DNA from: an uncultured Lachnospiraceae bacterium
GTDB taxonomy: Bacteria; Bacillota; Clostridia; Lachnospirales; Lachnospiraceae
Length of the DNA: 18,916 nt
Direction: 5' to 3'
NCBI GenBank assembly: GCA_902803625.1
Contig: CADCQV010000108.1
Span: 1 to 18,916 of the forward strand
Shown: piece after piece, positions 15,358 to 18,916 of the stretch
Layout of the letters: each line of letters begins with the position of its first letter
Numbering within the stretch: the first letter of the stretch is position 1
Position numbers and translations under genes: made by a program
The notes under the pieces: model-generated
The model's database searches: none
Told to the model about the DNA's origin: nothing
Seen by the model: only the letters and a program-made list of their open reading frames with translations

Positions 15358-16743
15358 ATGAAGAAACGGTTTCTCGGAATGATCCTGGTTTCCATACTGA
15401 CAATATCGCTTGCAGGCTGCGGGACTGAGGGAAGTAATACAGCTGAGGCCCATAACAGTACTGCTCCGACAGAGGAAAGTACGACAGAACCGACATCCGG
15501 GGAAAGTACGGTGGAGCCGGCTTCTGAGGAAGTAACAGAGGAGCCGGCTTCTGAGGAAACCCCGACAGAACCGGCATCAGTGGAAAGTACGGAGGAAGAG
15601 GGAGAATACACAGAAAGCGGGGATACCGGGGAAATGAAGCAGGCTATAAACGAGTTCAGCCGGAAGCTGTACAATGAATACGGTAAAGAGGACAATCTGT
15701 TTTTTTCGCCCTTCAGTATCTGTTCTGCAATAGCACTTTCTGAGCTTGCCGCCCGGGGGGAGACCGCAGAAGGGATAAATAAGGCTCTTTCGATAAAGGA
15801 TTTCGATGCCTTTAAGGAGGGAATGAAGAGCTTTTACAACAGGGAACAAAAGGAAAGCGCTTATTTCAGGACTGCCAATGGTCTGTTTATTGACAAGAGC
15901 TTAAATCTCAGTCCCGACTATGAGGAAAAATTCGCGAAGCCGGCTGAGGAGTTTTTTGACGGTGATTTCAGACAGGTGGACTTCCGTGATACAGATACAG
16001 TAAAAAGGGAAATATCGGAATGGGTAAAGGATGCAACTGAGGAAATGATCCCGGATTACCAGCCGGGAGTCGACAGGGATACGGTTGCGGATATCCTTAA
16101 TGCGGTCTATTTCTACGGAGAATGGCAGTACAGATTTTCACATAATGATACCTGGGAGGAAAGCTTTCACGGAAAAGATAAGGATTCGGATATTGAAATG
16201 ATGCATATGGATGATGTCAGCCTCTGCTATTTCTCGGATAAGGACGGGTTAAAGGCAGTGGCACTTCCCTATATGGACAGTTCATACGAAATGGATCTCA
16301 TAATGTATACGGATCCGGAAAAAAAGGATCTGTCCGCTGTTTTTGAGGACAGCTCCCCTTCAGATATACTGGAGAGGCTGGACAGTGCGGAGAAAACAAA
16401 GCTCGGGTCCCTTGTTATTCCTAAATTCAAGCAGGATCTCACTCTCAGCGGCTTAAAGGATGCGCTTATCAAAATGGGAATGGGCGCTGCCTTTTCCGGA
16501 GAAGCTGATTTTTCTTATCTTTCAGAAGATCTGACCATAAGCGATATCTGCCACAGAGCAGTGGTAGAGGTGGATGAGGAGGGAAGCAGGGCCGCTGCGG
16601 TTACCGAATTAATGGTCGGTCTCGCATCTCTTCCCATAGATGAGCCGAAAGAGGAGTTTATCGCCGACAGACCCTTTGTTTACGTTATAAGAGACAGGGA
16701 AAGCGGCGTGATACTCTTTATGGGCAGATTTTCAACACCTTAA
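15358..16743 (+). CDS. Serpin-family lipoprotein (surface serine protease inhibitor)
   Basis: A 461-residue lipoprotein. The signal peptide MKKRFLGMILVSILTISLAG ends at the lipobox LAGC, so Cys21 is lipidated and the protein faces outside. Residues about 36-80 form a Ser/Thr/Pro/Glu-rich linker with four nine-residue units (44-79). The serpin domain spans about 95-461 (KLYNEYGKEDNLFFSPFSIC, LNAVYFYGEWQYRF and the C-terminal RPFVYVIRDRESGVILFMGRF). The reactive loop reads EVDEEGSRAAAVTELMVG, then LASLP; counting from the hinge Gly409 (P15) gives P1 Ala423 and P1' Ser424, so an elastase-like target is predicted. AGAAGGAG at 15341-15348 is a good ribosome-binding site. Serpins are scattered in bacteria; gut species use them against host or rival proteases, which is inference here. 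No terminator lies directly after it. Confidence 0.93.
   Translation: MKKRFLGMILVSILTISLAGCGTEGSNTAEAHNSTAPTEESTTEPTSGESTVEPASEEVTEEPASEETPTEPASVESTEEEGEYTESGDTGEMKQAINEFSRKLYNEYGKEDNLFFSPFSICSAIALSELAARGETAEGINKALSIKDFDAFKEGMKSFYNREQKESAYFRTANGLFIDKSLNLSPDYEEKFAKPAEEFFDGDFRQVDFRDTDTVKREISEWVKDATEEMIPDYQPGVDRDTVADILNAVYFYGEWQYRFSHNDTWEESFHGKDKDSDIEMMHMDDVSLCYFSDKDGLKAVALPYMDSSYEMDLIMYTDPEKKDLSAVFEDSSPSDILERLDSAEKTKLGSLVIPKFKQDLTLSGLKDALIKMGMGAAFSGEADFSYLSEDLTISDICHRAVVEVDEEGSRAAAVTELMVGLASLPIDEPKEEFIADRPFVYVIRDRESGVILFMGRFSTP
15487..15594 (+). repeat. 27-bp tandem repeats in the serpin linker (about four units)
   Basis: Four consecutive nine-residue units (EPTSGESTV, EPASEEVTE, EPASEETPT, EPASVESTE) are encoded by diverged 27-bp copies. 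Units two and three share 18 identical bases starting at 15514 and 15541. The repeats form a flexible, acidic stalk between the lipid anchor and the serpin domain, and copy number may vary between strains. Confidence 0.8.
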
Positions 16744-16757
16744 CAGTCGCTTTTTTC

Positions 16758-16786
16758 TTGACAAAGCAGTATAAAACGCGTATAAG
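16758..16786 (+). promoter_or_regulatory. Strong sigma-A-type promoter of hup
   Basis: A perfect -35 TTGACA (16758-16763) is followed by a 17-bp spacer and -10 TATAAG (16781-16786). The start of transcription is expected near 16793, giving a leader of about 62 nt. This fits the high expression of HU. Confidence 0.78.
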
Positions 16787-16795
16787 TATATCTGG

Positions 16796-16814
16796 TGGCC
16801 TTCTGAGGGGGCCA
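16796..16814 (+). other. Small hairpin in the hup leader
   Basis: TGGCC (16796-16800) can pair with GGCCA (16810-16814) around a 9-nt loop, just after the predicted transcription start. It may protect the 5' end or be incidental; there is no known riboswitch match. Confidence 0.3.
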
Positions 16815-16854
16815 TATAAATCCGATAAAAACTCGTATATAGGAGGAGTTCAAA

Positions 16855-17133
16855 ATGAACAAAACAGAATTAGTTGCTGCTGTTGCCGATAAGGCAGGCC
16901 TTACAAAGAAAGATGCAGAAGCTGCAGTTAAGGCTTTTACTGATGTTGTTTCCGCACAGCTTAAGAAGGGTGACAAGGTTCAGCTTGTTGGCTTCGGTAC
17001 CTTCGAAGTATCAAAGAGAGCTGCAAGAGAGGGAAGAAATCCCCAGACCGGCGCTGTTATGAAGATTGCTGCATCAAAGGCACCTAAGTTCAAGGCTGGA
17101 AAGGCTCTTAAGGATCTCGTAAACAAGAAGTAA
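16855..17133 (+). CDS. hup: HU-family nucleoid DNA-binding protein
   Basis: A 92-residue histone-like protein that binds and bends DNA non-specifically as a dimer and compacts the nucleoid. The N-terminal MNKTELVAAVADKAGLTKKDAEAAV is the helical dimer part, LKKGDKVQLVGFGTFEV leads into the beta arm, and GRNPQTG (about 60-66) carries the proline that intercalates in DNA; KAPKFKAGKALKDLVN closes the fold. Length matches the family norm (about 90). A very strong Shine-Dalgarno AGGAGGAG (16841-16848) lies 6 bp before the ATG. All its arginines use AGA and many codons end in T, unlike the AGG-rich neighbours, as expected of a highly expressed gene. It has its own promoter and a downstream terminator hairpin, so it is probably monocistronic. 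Confidence 0.97.
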   Translation: MNKTELVAAVADKAGLTKKDAEAAVKAFTDVVSAQLKKGDKVQLVGFGTFEVSKRAAREGRNPQTGAVMKIAASKAPKFKAGKALKDLVNKK

Positions 17134-17138
17134 GGTGA

Positions 17139-17183
17139 TTTTCATAGCAGCCTGAAGCATCCGTTGCCGGGGGCGTATGAAAA
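17139..17183 (+). other. Inverted repeat in the hup 3' untranslated region
   Basis: TTTTCATA (17139-17146) and TATGAAAA (17176-17183) are perfect 8-bp inverted copies flanking 29 nt, starting 5 bp after the hup stop; a further GC/GC pair is possible with one bulged G. No T tract follows, so it is not a classical terminator. It may stabilise the hup mRNA or be a protein-binding site; function unknown. Confidence 0.4.
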
Positions 17184-17213
17184 ACCGATGAAATAGTTTG
17201 TTTTGTTGAATCC

Positions 17214-17247
17214 AGGAGGACATGTGCCGGGCACATGTCCTCTTTAT
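17214..17247 (+). terminator. Probable rho-independent terminator after hup
   Basis: GAGGACATGTGC (17216-17227) and GCACATGTCCTC (17231-17242) form a perfect 12-bp stem with loop CGG, extendable by two pairs (one wobble). The tail TTTAT is short, so termination may be incomplete, but the stem is very stable. Confidence 0.7.
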
Positions 17248-17285
17248 AAATTCTGTTATCCCCCTGCGAAGCCCCTGCAGCGCAC

Positions 17286-17322
17286 TGTCATTCTGAGGGC
17301 GAAGCCCGAAGAATCTTTTTTT
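17286..17322 (+). repeat. TGTCATTC-type intergenic repeat with terminator-like hairpin ahead of rqcP
   Basis: Starts TGTCATTCTGAGGGCGAAGC, resembling the palindrome at 4588-4638. ATTCT (17290-17294) pairs with AGAAT (17310-17314), tandem GA/GA mismatches follow, and GGGC (17297-17300) pairs with GCCC (17304-17307) around GAA. Seven T's (17316-17322) come right after C315. The element ends 17 bp before the rqcP start codon, so it could terminate or attenuate transcription entering rqcP. Confidence 0.65.
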
Positions 17323-17339
17323 CTCCGAAAGGAACATAC

Positions 17340-17600
17340 ATGAGACTCGATAAATACTTAAAAGTATCCAGACTGATAAAAAGGCGCACCATCGCAAACG
17401 AAGCCTGTGACGCAGGAAGAGTCACAATAAACGAAAAGCCCGCAAAAGCCGGGGCTGAAGTAAAGCCCGGAGATGTGATAGAGATAGCCTTCGGAAACCG
17501 TACCGTAAAGGTAAGGGTAAAGGATGTGAAGGAAGTGGTCCGAAAGGAAGAGGCGGAGGAGCTTTTCGAATATATCTCAGATGGAGATGCCCCCCGCTAA
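17340..17600 (+). CDS. rqcP: S4-domain RNA-binding protein RqcP (YabO)
   Basis: An 86-residue protein consisting of one S4 RNA-binding domain (MRLDKYLKVSRLIKRRTIANEACDAGRVTINEKPAKAGAEVKPGD, about 1-45) plus a short charged tail. RqcP works with RqcH in ribosome-associated quality control: it binds tRNA and 23S helix 69 on stalled large subunits and supports alanine tailing of the stuck chain. Length and the position just ahead of divIC match Bacillus yabO. AAAGGA (17328-17333) is a suitable ribosome-binding site 6 bp before the ATG. HslR-type heat-shock S4 proteins are similar, but those are longer. No separate promoter is clear; a terminator-like repeat lies just upstream. Confidence 0.88.
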   Translation: MRLDKYLKVSRLIKRRTIANEACDAGRVTINEKPAKAGAEVKPGDVIEIAFGNRTVKVRVKDVKEVVRKEEAEELFEYISDGDAPR

Positions 17601-17617
17601 GCAAAGCGCAGGCGGGG
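17592..17617 (+). terminator. Possible weak terminator at the end of rqcP
   Basis: CCCCGC (17592-17597) can pair with GCGGGG (17612-17617), enclosing the stop codon and 14 nt. The following bases (TCAATAAAAAAT) are not T-rich on the plus strand, so this is a weak candidate only. Confidence 0.35.
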
Positions 17618-17639
17618 TCAATAAAAAATAACATCTGTA

Positions 17640-17668
17640 TTGACAAAAGCAAAAATAACATGTATTAT
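17640..17668 (+). promoter_or_regulatory. Sigma-A-type promoter of divIC-tilS
   Basis: A perfect -35 TTGACA (17640-17645), a 17-bp spacer and -10 TATTAT (17663-17668, one mismatch). Transcription should start near 17675, about 29 nt ahead of divIC. Confidence 0.72.
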
Positions 17669-17703
17669 CAAAGGGTATTTTCGTTTTATTCTAAGGATTC
17701 GGA

Positions 17704-18021
17704 ATGATTATGGCAAAGACACCGGCATTTAAGAGAAAAAAACAGAACAGGTTTGGCTGTTTTTGCATAGCTGTTGTGGTGGGGATGCTTCTTGCGGTTG
17801 TATCCATTGACGGTATGAGACTGCAGAATAAGTACAATACCTATCTCGCCCGGGAAGAGGAGCTGAAGCGGGCTATAGAGGATGAGGAGAAAAGAACCAC
17901 CGAGCTGCAGGAGTATGAGAAATATACAAAGACCAAGAAATTTGCTGAGGAAATAGCGGAAAGCAAGCTGGGTCTGGTGCATGACGGCGAGGTGATTTTC
18001 AAACCGGATGAGGAAAAGTGA
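17704..18021 (+). CDS. divIC: Septum formation initiator DivIC/FtsB family
   Basis: A 105-residue bitopic division protein. A basic N-terminus (MIMAKTPAFKRKKQNR) faces the cytoplasm, a hydrophobic helix follows at about 17-34, and residues about 38-75 form a charged heptad-like coiled coil outside. The C-terminal KLGLVHDGEVIF is the typical end motif of DivIC/FtsB proteins, which pair with FtsL and recruit the septal peptidoglycan machinery. AAGGA lies 6 bp before ATG 17704; the ATG at 17710 is an alternative. The preceding rqcP and following tilS match the Bacillus order, except that yabP and yabQ are absent. The stop codon overlaps the tilS GTG start, pointing to translational coupling. Confidence 0.88.
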   Translation: MIMAKTPAFKRKKQNRFGCFCIAVVVGMLLAVVSIDGMRLQNKYNTYLAREEELKRAIEDEEKRTTELQEYEKYTKTKKFAEEIAESKLGLVHDGEVIFKPDEEK

Positions 18022-18916
18022 TCACTGTTGACGGTATTTTCAGGGTGATGACCGGTCACCGCATGACAGAAATGGGAAACCGTGTACTGATCGGTGTTTC
18101 GGGAGGAGCAGATTCTATGTGCCTCCTTTTTTTGATGTCTGAACTAAGGGAAAGACTGGGGATCAGCATCGAAGCCATACACGTTCATCACGGAATAAGG
18201 GGAGAGAGTGCGGATGAAGACTGCCGCTTCACGGAGGAGCAGTGCAGAAGCCTCAATGTTCCCTGCCGGACCGTGTATGCCGATATCCCTGGTTTTGCCG
18301 CAAGGGAGGGATTATCCGAAGAAGAGGCCGGCAGGCTTATAAGGTACAGGGTTTTCAATGAGAGCGGGGCCGACAGGATAGCAGTCGCACATCATATGGA
18401 GGATTCTGCGGAAACCACGCTCTTTAATCTCTTCAGAGGAACCGGGATACAGGGATTATGCGGGATCCGACCGGTGAGCGGGAATATAATAAGACCGCTT
18501 ATTTTCTGCACAAGACGGGAGATAGAGGAATACTGCAGGGAAAAAGGCTTATCCTGGCGGGAGGACGAAACAAATGCCGATGTGGAGCTGTCCAGAAACA
18601 GGATAAGGCATAATATCATTCCGGAAGCGGAAATGATAAATCCCGGGGCGGTAAGGCATATTTACGAGGCTTCCGAAAAACTCGGCAGCATATGGGAATA
18701 TATGGAGGGAGAAGCAGAAGGCCTGCTGAAAGATGTCTCTGATACTTCAGCTCTGCCGGAAAGACTCGGGATAAGTATCTCCGGTACGGAAAAAGCCGCG
18801 CCGGTCCTAAGGAGCCTCGCATTCAAGAAAGCAATAGCCCTGATAGCCGGAAAGGAAAAGGATATAACGACAGCCCATGTCAGGGCATTAGAGGAGCTCA
18901 TAAAGGGCTTAAGCGG
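18018..18916 (+). CDS. tilS: tRNA(Ile)-lysidine synthetase, 5' part (runs off the window)
   Basis: The first 299 codons of an open frame that continues past the window end. TilS attaches lysine to C34 of tRNA-Ile(CAU), changing its codon specificity from AUG to AUA; this matters in a genome rich in ATA codons. SGGADS (about 31-36) is the PP-loop ATP-binding motif, VHHGIRGESADEDCRF and AHHMEDSAETTLFNLFRGTG are conserved N-terminal-domain segments, and RNRIRHNIIP (about 193-202) is typical of the end of that domain. GTG 18018 overlaps the divIC stop by 4 bases and leaves about 30 residues before the PP-loop, as in relatives; ATG 18048 is an in-frame alternative. The C-terminal tRNA-binding domain is outside the window. 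Confidence 0.92.
   Translation, partial: MITVDGIFRVMTGHRMTEMGNRVLIGVSGGADSMCLLFLMSELRERLGISIEAIHVHHGIRGESADEDCRFTEEQCRSLNVPCRTVYADIPGFAAREGLSEEEAGRLIRYRVFNESGADRIAVAHHMEDSAETTLFNLFRGTGIQGLCGIRPVSGNIIRPLIFCTRREIEEYCREKGLSWREDETNADVELSRNRIRHNIIPEAEMINPGAVRHIYEASEKLGSIWEYMEGEAEGLLKDVSDTSALPERLGISISGTEKAAPVLRSLAFKKAIALIAGKEKDITTAHVRALEELIKGLS

Noticed and set aside
16744..16757. Terminator after the serpin gene
   Set aside because: There is a run of six T's, but no stem of useful length directly before it; the nearest complementary bases are too distant.
16787..16854. Riboswitch or regulatory RNA in the hup leader
   Set aside because: The leader is only about 62 nt with one 5-bp hairpin and a plain Shine-Dalgarno; no known riboswitch pattern fits.

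Overview
The window looks like a chromosomal segment of a Clostridia member of the Firmicutes, most likely a Lachnospiraceae-type anaerobe. The grounds are purine-rich Shine-Dalgarno sites, sigma-A-like promoters (TTGACA / 17 bp / TATAAT-like), mid GC content, heavy use of AGG and ATA codons, and two gene clusters that match the Bacillus/Clostridium order: yaaO-like decarboxylase, nucleotide kinase, yaaR, holB, ricT (yaaT), trmN6 (yabB), rsmI (yabC), and later rqcP (yabO), divIC, tilS. Genus and species cannot be fixed from the sequence alone.

Layout. Positions 15-87 hold a tRNA-Phe(GAA). Next come three plus-strand genes: a DMT-family (EamA) permease, an FAD-dependent amine-oxidase-like enzyme and a ribokinase-family sugar kinase. 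The kinase meets a minus-strand MATE exporter tail to tail, and the kinase's terminator lies inside the last codons of the MATE gene. A 168-bp intergenic region (4555-4722) carries two divergent promoters and a 51-bp imperfect palindrome. One end of the palindrome supplies the -35 box of the MATE promoter.

From 4723 to 16743 twelve plus-strand genes follow with gaps of at most 15 bp or with overlaps. The first four form a cell-envelope cassette: a sugar-nucleotide reductase/epimerase, a family-2 glycosyltransferase, a multi-membrane-span GT-C-like transferase and an L,D-transpeptidase. Then come the conserved housekeeping genes: decarboxylase, guanylate-kinase-like protein, YaaR, DNA polymerase III delta', RicT, TrmN6 and RsmI. 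The run ends with a lipoprotein serpin, a surface protease inhibitor whose reactive loop predicts Ala at P1. I see no terminator inside the run, so it could be one long transcription unit.

The last part has hup (HU) with its own strong promoter and a 12-bp perfect hairpin downstream, then rqcP, divIC and a tilS that runs off the window end. A terminator-like repeat with a T7 tract sits directly ahead of rqcP and belongs to the same repeat family as the palindrome at 4588. The sporulation genes yabP and yabQ, which separate rqcP and divIC in Bacillus, are missing here, which hints at a non-sporulating lineage.

The main points of interest are the serpin with its repeat linker and its place at the end of an envelope/housekeeping gene run, the repeat-derived regulatory sites, and a decarboxylase that lacks its usual C-terminal domain. 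No phage, transposase, CRISPR or plasmid features were seen, and no gene-free stretch exceeds about 206 bp.
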